Assembly: GCF_019457595.1 (NCBI RefSeq)
Contig: NZ_CP080419.1
Coordinates: 992,001 to 1,056,000 of the forward strand
Direction: 5' to 3'
Source: Shewanella psychrotolerans
GTDB taxonomy: Bacteria; Pseudomonadota; Gammaproteobacteria; Enterobacterales; Shewanellaceae
DNA length: 64,000 nt
Shown: one piece after another, positions 36,678 through 45,184 of the stretch
Numbering within the stretch: position 1 is the first letter of the stretch
Layout of the letters: each line of letters starts with the position of its first letter
Position numbers and translations under genes: made by a program
Notes under the pieces: generated by a model
The model's input: the letters and a program-made list of their open reading frames with translations, nothing else
What the model was told of the DNA's origin: nothing
Databases searched by the model: none

Positions 36678-36773
36678 CAAGCGCCTAAACTTCGACAATG
36701 TAAAGTTGTCATGGTTTTGGCAAACAACGCAAAAAGCCATGCCAACACATTGCGTGTTAGGCGGGCGTTATAT
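36672..36773 (+). other. attC site of cassette 3 (102 bp)
   Basis: R'' CTATAAC (36672-36678) complements the cassette start TTATAG at 35354, 1.3 kb earlier, and not any point between the two genes. R' is GTTATAT (36767-36773). The arms pair (AACAAGCGCCTAA with TTAGGCGGGCGTT). Confidence 0.85.
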
Positions 36774-36798
36774 GCAAAATCTAATTTAGGAGGAAATA

Positions 36799-37011
36799 AT
36801 GGAAAATAACAAATCACATTTAGTTTTGATTCCTGTAATTTGTGTAGTTACCTTTATGCTTAGTCAATGGATAATTAAATCAAATCAAACGGATGTTTTG
36901 TTTGGCTTTAGTTCTGACGCATTAGCTGGTCTTGTCGTAGGGCTAGGTATTGGGGCAATGATTATGCTCCTTAAGCAAGGAGTTTCTAAAAATAAAGATC
37001 ATTGCAAGTAA
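36799..37011 (+). CDS. Cassette 4: small two-helix membrane protein
   Basis: 70 residues behind a strong TTAGGAGGAAATA site. Two hydrophobic segments (HLVLIPVICVVTFMLSQWII and ALAGLVVGLGIGAMIMLL) are joined by a short loop (KSNQTDVLFGFSSD), with a basic tail QGVSKNKDHCK. No family recognised. Small membrane proteins are frequent in integron cassettes. The stop lies 4 bp before attC4. Confidence 0.75.
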   Translation: MENNKSHLVLIPVICVVTFMLSQWIIKSNQTDVLFGFSSDALAGLVVGLGIGAMIMLLKQGVSKNKDHCK

Positions 37012-37015
37012 TTGC

Positions 37016-37071
37016 ATATAACAAATAAGGATAGGCCGCGCGAAGCCGCGTCCTTATCCCAAGTGTTGAAC
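37016..37071 (+). other. attC site of cassette 4 (56 bp), last in the array
   Basis: R'' ATATAAC (37016-37022) complements the cassette start TTATAT at 36768, and R' is GTTGAAC (37065-37071). A long stem lies inside (GGATAGGCCGCG / CCGCGTCCTTATCC). No matching GTTCAAC core follows, so the array ends here or the next cassette is lost. Confidence 0.82.
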
Positions 37072-37286
37072 AAGCCCGCACACCTAAGATATGACTTTTA
37101 TTATGTAAATATCGAGACGAGAATTTTCGTTGTTTGAGATGATTTTTATTGGGAAACTTTTTGGTAGACAGCAAGCTTCCTTAGCGCCATTGCTAATAGT
37201 TTAACTTACATGATTTCAATATGTTAAGCTTCTCCCATTCTTATTGGTTAAGCCATTATCCTTATTATTTATAAAACGTCAGTTTG

Positions 37287-37930
37287 TCGGTCGTTGAATG
37301 AGGTCAAATCGAAGAGATAGAAAAGTCGGTGTAGGTGCGGCTGAGGCCTTCGATTTCAGGGATGAAATCGCAGAGCGCCCAAGGATGGGTTTACAGCGAT
37401 GCCGAAGAAGCACCTGCACGAAAGGCATGCTGCAGGCAATTGGTTGCCATGAAGGTCAACGCTGCCATCAGCGAAGTAAAAACCTATGCAGCTAAAGGTT
37501 ATAAGCTAAAAAAGCCAATACCTTCATTCGAAGGTCTAAATACTTTTGTCCAGAAATGAGTTAACTTTTGATTGCCCAAGGGGTACCAGTAAGGTCCAAT
37601 CGAAGAAATAGAAAACTCAGTGTGAACACAGTTGTGACCTTCCGAGGCATGGATGCCGAGGTAGAGCTCACCTGGAAGTGCTCGAACAACGTCCATATCT
37701 AAAAGCCAGTTCGGCGTCCATGCCTCTCGTTCGTAAGCACGAAGCTACGCTTCACTCACCGTGTCACAAATGTGTTTGCACGAAAGGCCTGCTGCAAGCA
37801 ATTCAAAACGATGAAGGTTAACGCTACCATCAGCCATACCAAAAACCAACTCAGCCAAATGTTAAATCACAAAAATGCCAACACCTTCATTCCAAGGTCA
37901 GCCTATTTTTGCCCAAAAGTGAGTTAATGA
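37287..37930. repeat. Degenerate non-coding repeat cluster, right flank of the integron
   Basis: Two tandem units (about 37290-37575 and 37590-37930) share AATCGAAGARATAGAAAA, GCYTGCTGCARGCAATT, ATGAAGGTYAACGCTRCCAT and CCTTCATTCYAAGGTC. The pair is inverted relative to the cluster at 30670-31335. The short open frames here follow the repeat pattern, not a gene. Confidence 0.78.
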
Positions 37931-38043
37931 TACTTAGCATGATCTATTTTAGTGGTCTTATTGGAAGTGTCAGATGATGTATCGGTGATTAAAGTTAAGA
38001 CAAACATTAATCAGCTTGCCTTAGTCTATGCAGACTTTAACCA

Positions 38044-38322
38044 TCATGTCCTGTAAAGGATCTTAACTACGTGCCAGCCAAATTTGGTTTTAACTAGATG
38101 TGGCGTGATTAACTCACCACTAAAGCAAACTTTATCAAAGGGGGGCACCATTTGTCCTTTCTTAAATTCGCCCAAACTACCGCCTTTTTTACCTGAAGGG
38201 CAGGTGGAATGCTTTTTGGCAAGCACATCGAATTTAGCGCCTTTGTTGAGTTGCTTGATGATATCTTCAGCTAGCTCTTTGTGTTTGACTAGGATGTGAA
38301 GCGCTGCTGCAGTTTTTGCCAT
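38044..38322 (-). CDS. ppiC: Parvulin-type peptidyl-prolyl isomerase
   Basis: 92 residues, the size of cytoplasmic Ppi[20 protein letters not shown], then the [20 protein letters not shown] and [12 protein letters not shown] blocks, and the end [13 protein letters not shown] are all diagnostic of the parvulin fold. Catalyses prolyl cis-trans isomerisation. Monocistronic. Confidence 0.95.
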   Translation of the reverse strand: MAKTAAALHILVKHKELAEDIIKQLNKGAKFDVLAKKHSTCPSGKKGGSLGEFKKGQMVPPFDKVCFSGELITPHLVKTKFGWHVVKILYRT

Positions 38323-38557
38323 CAGAACGTGACCTTTGGATTGGGAATATTAACGGTATCGAGTGATTATACATTACCTTCAGACACAGATTAAACCTGA
38401 CTCATATAATTAGTTGGAGCATTAGCGGGTAGGTTCGGATCATTAATTTCAGCTTTTATTGATTGAACACAGTTTTGATTTTGGCTTAGATGCTGTGGTG
38501 GTTTGGGAGGTTTGTTATAATCTCTATCTTTTAGGCAGATGTTGCGAGGGAAATGGA

Positions 38558-39451
38558 ATGGCGCGTTGTGTTGGCTCTGAACTTCAACTTATTCATCTGT
38601 TTGTGCATTTAGTCAATGCGGGCGGGTTTTCTCAAGCAGCTAAAGAGCTGTGCATGCCAATCGCCACCGTGAGCCGCAAAATAACTAAGCTAGAGGCATT
38701 ACTCGATACTCAGCTCATAATGCGCAGCACCCGTAAACTTAGGCTAACAGAGGAGGGCAGCGAACTGTTCTCCCGTTATCAGGATGCGGTCGCCCATTTT
38801 GATAGTTGCAATGATAATCGAGTGGAAAAGCCCGAGGGGACGTTGCGGATCGCGGCGCCGGTCTCGATCACCTCGATGATTTTTATCGGCGTGATTAATG
38901 ATTTCTCTAAAGCCTACCCAGATATACAGCTGCATATTACTCAAAATAACAGCACCATAGATTTAATCGATGAAGGCGTCGATGTGGCGATTGTCGGTGG
39001 TGCTCAGCCTGATTCATCTTGGGTGTCTAAGTCCTTAGGTGTACTTGATTATGGTTTGTACGCATCGCCTGGTTACTTGGCTAAAGCACAAGAGTTGACT
39101 CACCCTAGTCAATTAATTGAACATAGTCTGATTAAAGTGTGGCCATTGTTTAATTGGTCGATGAAACATGTCGATGGTGAGGGTTTCTATTATGAAGGAC
39201 CTGCTAAGTTAACCCTTGGGGATCTTCATGGTGCTATCAAAGCGACAGTCGATGATGGTGGGATCTTGTATGGTCCTGAATTGTTTGTTAAACCAGAGTT
39301 GGCAGCGGGAAAATTGCTGCGAGTATTGCCCTGCTGGCGTGGTGAGCAACGACGTATCTCACTCTTGTATCATCAACGCAGTCAGCAGCCTTTAAAGGTG
39401 AAGTTGTTTATTGAGTTTATGCAGCAGAAAGCCAGCTGCTTGTTTGATTAG
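38558..39451 (+). CDS. LysR-family transcriptional regulator
   Basis: 297 residues from the ATG at 38558, which follows GAGGG with an 8-base gap; the frame is open from 38459, but the earlier part has no LysR similarity. The N-terminal winged helix (LIHLFVHLVNAGGFSQAAKE with MPIATVSRKITKLEA) is followed by a ligand domain of the CrgA/AaeR-like type (GTLRIAAPVSITSMIFIGVI). It converges on lldG, so it is not obviously the regulator of that operon. Confidence 0.9.
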   Translation: MARCVGSELQLIHLFVHLVNAGGFSQAAKELCMPIATVSRKITKLEALLDTQLIMRSTRKLRLTEEGSELFSRYQDAVAHFDSCNDNRVEKPEGTLRIAAPVSITSMIFIGVINDFSKAYPDIQLHITQNNSTIDLIDEGVDVAIVGGAQPDSSWVSKSLGVLDYGLYASPGYLAKAQELTHPSQLIEHSLIKVWPLFNWSMKHVDGEGFYYEGPAKLTLGDLHGAIKATVDDGGILYGPELFVKPELAAGKLLRVLPCWRGEQRRISLLYHQRSQQPLKVKLFIEFMQQKASCLFD

Positions 39452-39464
39452 CCTGAGTCATGGA

Positions 39465-39494
39465 TAAAAAAGCCACCCCAGTGTTAGAGGTGGC
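39465..39494 (-). terminator. Terminator after lldG
   Basis: GCCACC (39472-39477) and GGTGGC (39489-39494) form a hairpin with a T6 run on the minus strand. It also lies 20 bp after the convergent LysR gene. Confidence 0.75.
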
Positions 39495-39536
39495 ATAAGG
39501 CAGTTTGAGGCTGCTAAATGGGTTGGTTAATCTTTG

Positions 39537-40106
39537 TTAAGTCAGGTAAACGTTTAGGCTGCAGGCACCATGGGCTCCCACCACTAAAGCTTGTTCAATA
39601 TCAGCGGTCTTTGACGGGCCAGCGATAAATACACCAAATTCGCCGCTTTCTAAGCCAATTTGCTTCACTGCTTGATGCATGTTGGCTACGACGGTATCGG
39701 CTTTGACAACCAAAAATAGGTTTTCACAGATGAAAGGCGTTACCCTATGACCTAGGTTTTTGTTGTTTACCCAAATAGCGCCATTTTCAGCTACAGCAAG
39801 GTCCCCAGGGATCACCGCGTAATCGATATCTTTTAACTCGTGAGCTGTTTCAGGGAGAGTTCGGTTGCCTGTAATGCCTTCAACTGTGGATATCACTTGT
39901 TGACCCTGAGCTATAAGTTCATCCACTTTAGCCTGTAAACCGCTAAGACCCGCTTCGCGATGTAGCGTGCCCGCCACAGCGCCTAGATTGGTTTCAAATT
40001 GTCCAATGACATCATCAAGGCGAGGGCTTACATTAATTTCAGGCATCGCTTGAGGTTCAACAGCAACCCTTTTTAGGGCATGCAAGATAGATTGTTTGCT
40101 AGACAT
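39537..40106 (-). CDS. lldG: L-lactate oxidation complex subunit LldG (LutC/YkgG family)
   Basis: 189 residues from the ATG at 40104-40106 behind GAGGTCAGTAAT; the in-frame start at 40190 overlaps lldF and is not needed. A single LUD domain: DYAVIPGDLAVAENGAIWVN, ENLFLVVKADTVVANMHQAV and the closing GVFIAGPSKTADIEQALVVG. It lies at the end of the lldE-F-G operon, 1 bp after lldF. Confidence 0.88.
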   Translation of the reverse strand: MSSKQSILHALKRVAVEPQAMPEINVSPRLDDVIGQFETNLGAVAGTLHREAGLSGLQAKVDELIAQGQQVISTVEGITGNRTLPETAHELKDIDYAVIPGDLAVAENGAIWVNNKNLGHRVTPFICENLFLVVKADTVVANMHQAVKQIGLESGEFGVFIAGPSKTADIEQALVVGAHGACSLNVYLT

Positions 40107-40107
40107 A

Positions 40108-41499
40108 TTACTGACCTCTATTTTTGTTAAACCAAGTTTCGAAACTTGATTTAGGCGCGATTGGGAGTTCACGATATTTACCCCATGCACCTGAGAATGG
40201 CTTTAACACCGCGCCAGGCAGGATGCGTAAAGCGGTACGGGCGACGCTCATCGAGCAGTTAAGCATGGTTTCGCTGGCCATAAAGTTACCCACGAGTGGC
40301 ATATAGCTGCGCTTACCATAAGGTAGCTTACCTGCTTTTGCCTTGAGTCTGCGGTGATGATGAATGATCTTATCTAAAGGTACTTTCGTTGGGCAGACAT
40401 AAGAGCAACTGCCACATAAAGTACAGGCCCAAGGAATAGAGTTGGTATCATCTGCTTGAGCGCCTACGGCGATCCCGATAGGACCTGGAATCGTGTAGTT
40501 ATAACTGTAACCACCAGAGCGGCGATAAACAGGGCAGGTATTTAAGCAACCGCCACAGCGGATACATTTTAGTGATTCTGCTAAGATTTTATCTTGCAAC
40601 ATATCGGTGCGGCCGTTATCAACGATGATGATATGCATCTCACCATCGGTTTGAGGGCCACGGTAGAAAGCGCTATAGGTGGTCACTGGCTGACCCGTCG
40701 CATTACGTGCGAGTGTACGAAGTATGACCGCAGCACTGTCTAAATTGGGAACGATTTTGTCGATACCCATAGAGTGCAGTTGCAACTTAGGTAAGTTTGC
40801 CCCCATATCGGCGTTACCTTCGTTAGTACAGACCACGACTGCGCCTTTATCAGCGATAGCCATATTGACCCCGGTCATGGCAGCATCGGCTGACAGGAAC
40901 TGCTCGCGCAGATGGGCTCGTGCAGCTCGGGTTAGGTAAAGTGGGTCTGATGCGCCAGCATCTGTGCCTAATTTTTCATGAAACAGATCGCCCACTTCCT
41001 CTTTTTTCATGTGAATCGCAGGGACCACAATATGTGAAGGAGGCTGCTTGGCTAACTGAATAATACGCTCACCTAAGTCGGTATCGATCACTTCGATACC
41101 ATGACTTTCGAGATACGGATTGAGGTGGCACTCTTCTGTTAGCATCGACTTAGATTTAACCAGCTTCTTAACCTGTTTCTCGGCTAAGATTTTATGCACA
41201 ATTTGGTTGTGCTCTGCGCCATCTTTAGCCCAATGAACTTGAATGCCATTGGCATGACAGTTTTTTTCAAACTCTTCTAAATATTGATCTAAATGGGTTA
41301 ATGTATGCAGTTTTAGCTGTGAGCCTAACTCACGAAGTTGTTCCCACTCTGGGATTGATGAAGCGGCGCGATCACGCTTCTCTCTAAGCATCCATAGAGC
41401 TTTAGAGTGCCAATCTACGCGTGCTTCATCTTGACAGAAAATTTCGGCCTTCTTGGCATGAGTCGCTGAGCCAGCCCCAGATGTATGATTAGTCGACAT
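40108..41499 (-). CDS. lldF: L-lactate oxidation complex iron-sulfur subunit LldF (LutB)
   Basis: 463 residues. An N-terminal LUD domain (about 70-300) is followed by a ferredoxin-type segment with CIRCGGCLNTCPVYRR and CTLCGSCSYVCPTKVPLDKI, which bind two 4Fe-4S clusters, and a C-terminal DUF3390-like tail. Passes electrons from lactate. The start follows AGGAGCACACT. Middle gene of lldEFG; lldE is 9 bp upstream. Confidence 0.92.
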   Translation of the reverse strand: MSTNHTSGAGSATHAKKAEIFCQDEARVDWHSKALWMLREKRDRAASSIPEWEQLRELGSQLKLHTLTHLDQYLEEFEKNCHANGIQVHWAKDGAEHNQIVHKILAEKQVKKLVKSKSMLTEECHLNPYLESHGIEVIDTDLGERIIQLAKQPPSHIVVPAIHMKKEEVGDLFHEKLGTDAGASDPLYLTRAARAHLREQFLSADAAMTGVNMAIADKGAVVVCTNEGNADMGANLPKLQLHSMGIDKIVPNLDSAAVILRTLARNATGQPVTTYSAFYRGPQTDGEMHIIIVDNGRTDMLQDKILAESLKCIRCGGCLNTCPVYRRSGGYSYNYTIPGPIGIAVGAQADDTNSIPWACTLCGSCSYVCPTKVPLDKIIHHHRRLKAKAGKLPYGKRSYMPLVGNFMASETMLNCSMSVARTALRILPGAVLKPFSGAWGKYRELPIAPKSSFETWFNKNRGQ

Positions 41500-41508
41500 A
41501 GTGTGCTC

Positions 41509-42252
41509 CTACAGCGCAGCGTTGATGACTTCGGCAATATGTAAGGTTTCGATCGGTAGTTTTTGGCGTCTCATCATGCCATCTAAGTGAAGTAAGCATG
41601 AGGGGTCGAAACCGACAGCATACTTTGCGCCAGTTTCGGCATGAGCTTGAGCCTTGTCTTTACCCATCTTCGCCGATACGGCACCTTCATCGACAGCAAA
41701 TGTACCGCCGAAACCACAACACTCGTCATGACGACCTGGGTAGACGATTTCAATACTAGGGATAGCTTTTAGCACGGCTTCCACTTTATTGGTGCGCGGG
41801 CCCATCTGCTCACTTGGGGTGGCGAGATCCAGCATGCGAATACCATGGCAGCTAAGCTGCAAACTGATCTTGTGATTGAAGGGCTTATTAAAGGCTTTAA
41901 TTGGCGCAACATCGTGTAAGAATTCAGTCAGTTCATAAAGCTTGTCTATAACAGCTTGAGCTTCTGGGCTGGTGTCGAACTCGTGGAAATTTTCTTTTGC
42001 AGCCACTAAGCATGATGCCGCAGGGCAAACGATGGCATCACATTCGACACCTTTGAAGGCGTTTAGTAGCTTTAAGGTGGTTTTTTTCGCTTCATCAAAA
42101 CAGCCTGAGTTGGTCATAGGTTGGCCGCAACAGGTTTGCCCTTTGGGCAGAATCACTTGATGTCCGAGTTTTTCTAATAGTTCTACGGTGGCGATACCAA
42201 CATGGGGCATCATCTGGTTAACCAGGCAGGGTATAAACAGTGCTATCTTCAT
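41509..42252 (-). CDS. lldE: L-lactate oxidation complex subunit LldE (LutA)
   Basis: 247 residues with two CCG domains: GQTCCGQPMTNSGCFDEAKK and HDECCGFGGTFAVDEGAVS, plus the KIALFIPCLVNQMMPHVGIA opening. These bind a non-cubane iron-sulfur cluster in related LutA and HdrB proteins. First gene of the operon. The Dld-II dehydrogenase and lactate permease genes that accompany lldEFG in S. oneidensis are not in this window. Confidence 0.92.
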   Translation of the reverse strand: MKIALFIPCLVNQMMPHVGIATVELLEKLGHQVILPKGQTCCGQPMTNSGCFDEAKKTTLKLLNAFKGVECDAIVCPAASCLVAAKENFHEFDTSPEAQAVIDKLYELTEFLHDVAPIKAFNKPFNHKISLQLSCHGIRMLDLATPSEQMGPRTNKVEAVLKAIPSIEIVYPGRHDECCGFGGTFAVDEGAVSAKMGKDKAQAHAETGAKYAVGFDPSCLLHLDGMMRRQKLPIETLHIAEVINAAL

Positions 42253-42532
42253 GAAGCGCTCTCTTAATCGGTAGCAGCATGGGCGCTTTTGTGCGCGGGC
42301 GATCGATTTGTCGAGCTACCGTAACACAAGGAGGAGTCTATCCCATTTTGCAGGGGGTTATTCGTGATGGTGATTTAAGCATATACCCACATAATAAGTA
42401 GTGCTAATTTAGTAAATATAGAAGGACATTTTTTCATTAATGAAACGATATTATTGCGCAAACTTTCACCGACAAAATTATCATTTGTTTTTGCTTCGTT
42501 TTAGGTTCATGAAGCCTTTTTCAAATGACTGT

Positions 42533-42550
42533 ATCAAACGGTTGTTTAAT
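42533..42550. promoter_or_regulatory. PsrA-like operator
   Basis: ATCAAACGGTTGTTTAAT is a near palindrome of the TTNAAAC-N4-GTTTNAA type described for PsrA, a fatty-acid regulator of Shewanella and Pseudomonas. Recalled consensus, so moderate confidence. Confidence 0.5.
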
Positions 42551-42695
42551 TTTTTTGTTTAAGCGTACATGTGTAACCTTATGAAAAATTAAGGTTTTAA
42601 TTTTTTTGTTGGCTTGTAACTGTAAAATAAGGTGTTTTTTGTTAATTAGAATGTTTGATCTAATGCTTGTTTTGTGACGTAATGCACATAAATCT

Positions 42696-42710
42696 AATGG
42701 TCGGATGAGT
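42696..42710. promoter_or_regulatory. FadR-like operator before fadE
   Basis: AATGGTCGGATGAGT differs from the FadR core ACTGGTCGGACCAGT at three of 15 positions and ends 7 bp before the fadE start codon, where a repressor would block transcription. Confidence 0.6.
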
Positions 42711-42717
42711 CTGAAAG

Positions 42718-44955
42718 ATGAGTATAAGAACAACATTTAAAAAAGTACTACCGAGTATTTCTACCACAGAACAAGAAGCACTTGACGCTGGCGATGTTTG
42801 GCTTGAGGGATCGATTTATCAAGGGATTCCAGATTTTGATGCACTGCGAGCGGTACCCGCTGCAACCTTGTCTGCGAGTGAACAAGCATTTCTTGAAGGT
42901 CCTGTGCAGCAACTTATCGAAATGGTGGATGATTTTGCGCTGCAAAATGATACTCATCTACCTGATGCCATTGTTAATTTTCTCAAAGAGAATAAGTTTT
43001 TCTCTTTGATCATACCTAAAGCATACGGCGGACTCGAATTTAGCCCTTATGCTAACTCGACTATTGTGGCTACCATTGCCGCGAAAAGCTCAGCGGTAGC
43101 AGTTACCGTGATGGTGCCTAACTCATTAGGCCCTGGTGAGCTGCTGATGCATTATGGTACCGAGGCTCAGCGTGATTTTTGGTTGCCACGCCTTGCGAAT
43201 GGGCAAGAGATCCCTTGTTTCGCATTAACTAGCCCTGAAGCCGGTTCTGATGCGGGCGGTATTCCTGATATTGGCACCGTTACCATGGGTGAATATCAAG
43301 GTGAGCAGGTACTTGGTTTGTCGGTCACTTGGGACAAACGTTATATCACTTTGGCGCCAATCGCTTCCGTGTTGGGATTGGCCTTTAAGGTTGAAGACCC
43401 TCAAGGTTTACTCGGCGGTAAAGAGCAGTTAGGTATCACCTGTGCGCTTATTCCTAAGTCGCATCCCGGTGTTCAATTAGGCAACCGCCATGATCCCATG
43501 GGGTGTCGTTTCTACAACGGGACCACTCGCGGTGAAAATGTCTTTATCCCAATGGACTTTATTATTGGCGGTCAACAAAATATCGGCCGAGGCTGGCAGA
43601 TGTTGGTTGCTTGTCTTGGTGCGGGACGTGGGATCTCTTTGCCTGCATTAGGCGTATCGGTCAGCCAAGCGTCATTTAAATCGTCGGCCGAATATGCCGC
43701 GGTGCGTGAACAGTTTGGTTTGTCGATTGGTAAATTTGAAGGTATTCAACAGAAGCTTGCCGATATCGCGGGCAAAACCTATCTGCAAGAGGCGATGCGC
43801 GTGTTAACTACTGAAGGGCTAGGGCTTGGACTGAAACCGTCGGTGGTGACTGCGATTGCAAAGTATCACATGACAGAGATTGGCCGCGACGTGCTCAATT
43901 CTGCGATGGATATTCAAGCGGGTAAGGCGATTCAACGTGGGCCACAAAATACCTTGGCTTCAGGTTATATGGCGCAGCCCATTGCCATTACCGTAGAGGG
44001 TGCCAACATTCTTACTCGTAACTTGATGATTTTTGGTCAAGGCGTAATGCGTTGTCATCCCTATTTGCAAAGCATGGTTGAGTCGATTCACAGTGATGAA
44101 AAAGATGCCGATAAGACCTTTAACCGTATCTTTAGACAAACGGTAGGTTACAGCGTTGGTAATAGTTTACGTGCTTTCCGTTTAGGGTTATTACCTTTTA
44201 CTGCGGGCGCTAAATCGAACCTGAGCGAAGTTGCCGAGTATGAGAAAGCGGTACATAAGTTGGCGTCTAAGCTTGCGGTTTATGCGGATTTTTCACTGTT
44301 AGTATTAGGTGGTAAGCTGAAACAGGCTGAGATGTTGTCGGCACGTTTGGGTGATGTGATGAGCTATCTTTATGCCGCTATGGCATCGATTCGTTACTAC
44401 GAGCAGAAGGTTAGCGCAGAGCAGCGCAGTGAAGCGACGCCTTATTTCCACTATGCGACTCGCTGGGCTCTTGTAAATGCAGAGAAGGCACTGCTCGATT
44501 TCCTCGATAACTTCCCGTCTGCTGCGACTCGTCAGTTTATGAAGCTAATCACGGTGACTTACTCGCCTAAGATGAAGAAGATCAATGACGATCTTGTGCG
44601 TGAGCTTGCTCATCAGGCGCAACTTAATACTGGCTTTAAGCAGCAGTTGACCCACCTTATTAAGCCCGTCGCCGGTGATGGTAACGATATCAATGAGCAA
44701 GCTTATCTGGCGAAGATTGCTTGCTTACCAATGCTTGCTAAGGTCAAAAAAGGCTTAAAGCAGCGCGCCTTTAAGTCTGGAGTTCGATTTGCTTTAACCT
44801 TGGATGCTGCCTTAGAGGCCAAGGTGATCTCAAGCGGCGAATATAAGCAGCTTCAAGATTACAATCTTAAACGTGAGCGTGCTATTCGTGTCGATGAGTT
44901 TGATTTCGATATGAATTTAGTTGATGAGCGAGTTGAGCTTAAGATTGCTAACTAA
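42718..44955 (+). CDS. fadE: Acyl-CoA dehydrogenase, FadE type
   Basis: 745 residues, close to the long FadE form. It carries out the first step of fatty-acid beta-oxidation with FAD. The N-terminal part contains FFSLIIPKAYGGLEFSPYAN and FALTSPEAGSDAGGIPD, then the FAD block RGWQMLVACLGAGRGISLPA and QFGLSIGKFEGIQQKLADIA, and a long C-terminal extension of the DUF1974 type (about 480-740). The FadR-like site before the start fits fatty-acid control. Confidence 0.9.
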   Translation: MSIRTTFKKVLPSISTTEQEALDAGDVWLEGSIYQGIPDFDALRAVPAATLSASEQAFLEGPVQQLIEMVDDFALQNDTHLPDAIVNFLKENKFFSLIIPKAYGGLEFSPYANSTIVATIAAKSSAVAVTVMVPNSLGPGELLMHYGTEAQRDFWLPRLANGQEIPCFALTSPEAGSDAGGIPDIGTVTMGEYQGEQVLGLSVTWDKRYITLAPIASVLGLAFKVEDPQGLLGGKEQLGITCALIPKSHPGVQLGNRHDPMGCRFYNGTTRGENVFIPMDFIIGGQQNIGRGWQMLVACLGAGRGISLPALGVSVSQASFKSSAEYAAVREQFGLSIGKFEGIQQKLADIAGKTYLQEAMRVLTTEGLGLGLKPSVVTAIAKYHMTEIGRDVLNSAMDIQAGKAIQRGPQNTLASGYMAQPIAITVEGANILTRNLMIFGQGVMRCHPYLQSMVESIHSDEKDADKTFNRIFRQTVGYSVGNSLRAFRLGLLPFTAGAKSNLSEVAEYEKAVHKLASKLAVYADFSLLVLGGKLKQAEMLSARLGDVMSYLYAAMASIRYYEQKVSAEQRSEATPYFHYATRWALVNAEKALLDFLDNFPSAATRQFMKLITVTYSPKMKKINDDLVRELAHQAQLNTGFKQQLTHLIKPVAGDGNDINEQAYLAKIACLPMLAKVKKGLKQRAFKSGVRFALTLDAALEAKVISSGEYKQLQDYNLKRERAIRVDEFDFDMNLVDERVELKIAN

Positions 44956-44978
44956 ATAAAATCCTTAAACGCCTATTT

Positions 44979-45003
44979 AAGCCGTCTACATAGACGGCTT
45001 TTT
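44979..45003 (+). terminator. Terminator after fadE
   Basis: AAGCCGTCTA / TAGACGGCTT with a 2-base loop and a T run, 24 bp after the stop. Confidence 0.9.
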
Positions 45004-45121
45004 GCTATTCAATAGAGGGTAACTACAGTTACTTTCTTATATTGATGGATATGGACATTGCGATAAATAGACCTCATTTTAAGGTATGATATTTGTCAGA
45101 ATGAGGTCAGTTCATTAATCT

Positions 45122-45170
45122 GGTTGATGAGATAGTTTGATGAGATAGGTTGATAAGATAGGTAAATAGG
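45122..45170 (+). repeat. Degenerate tandem repeat of about 13 bp
   Basis: Three to four imperfect copies of GTTTGATGAGATAG-like units lie just before the CLCA_X-type gene and overlap its presumed leader. Confidence 0.5.
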
Positions 45171-45184
45171 ATGGCGCATATTCA

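Larger units (their letters stand above)
31415..37071. mobile_element. Chromosomal integron: intI, attI and four cassettes
   Basis: IntI is transcribed away from the array, attI lies 0.6 kb in front of it, and four cassettes all point the same way, each ending in an attC. Boundaries are confirmed because each cassette's first six bases (TTAGGC, TTAGCT, TTATAG, TTATAT) are the complement of the R'' core in its own attC. The cassettes look A/T rich; one counted line, 33481-33540, has 19 G+C of 60. Confidence 0.9.
42253..42717. other. Divergent control region of lldEFG and fadE, 465 bp
   Basis: Very A/T rich in the middle. It holds the PsrA-like and FadR-like sites listed separately. I see no site of the LldR or LlpR type that I can name. 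Confidence 0.5.

Noticed and set aside
37298..37559. Short plus-strand frames of 65 and 74 residues
   Set aside because: They lie wholly inside the degenerate repeat and change with it; no protein-like conservation is visible between the repeat units.
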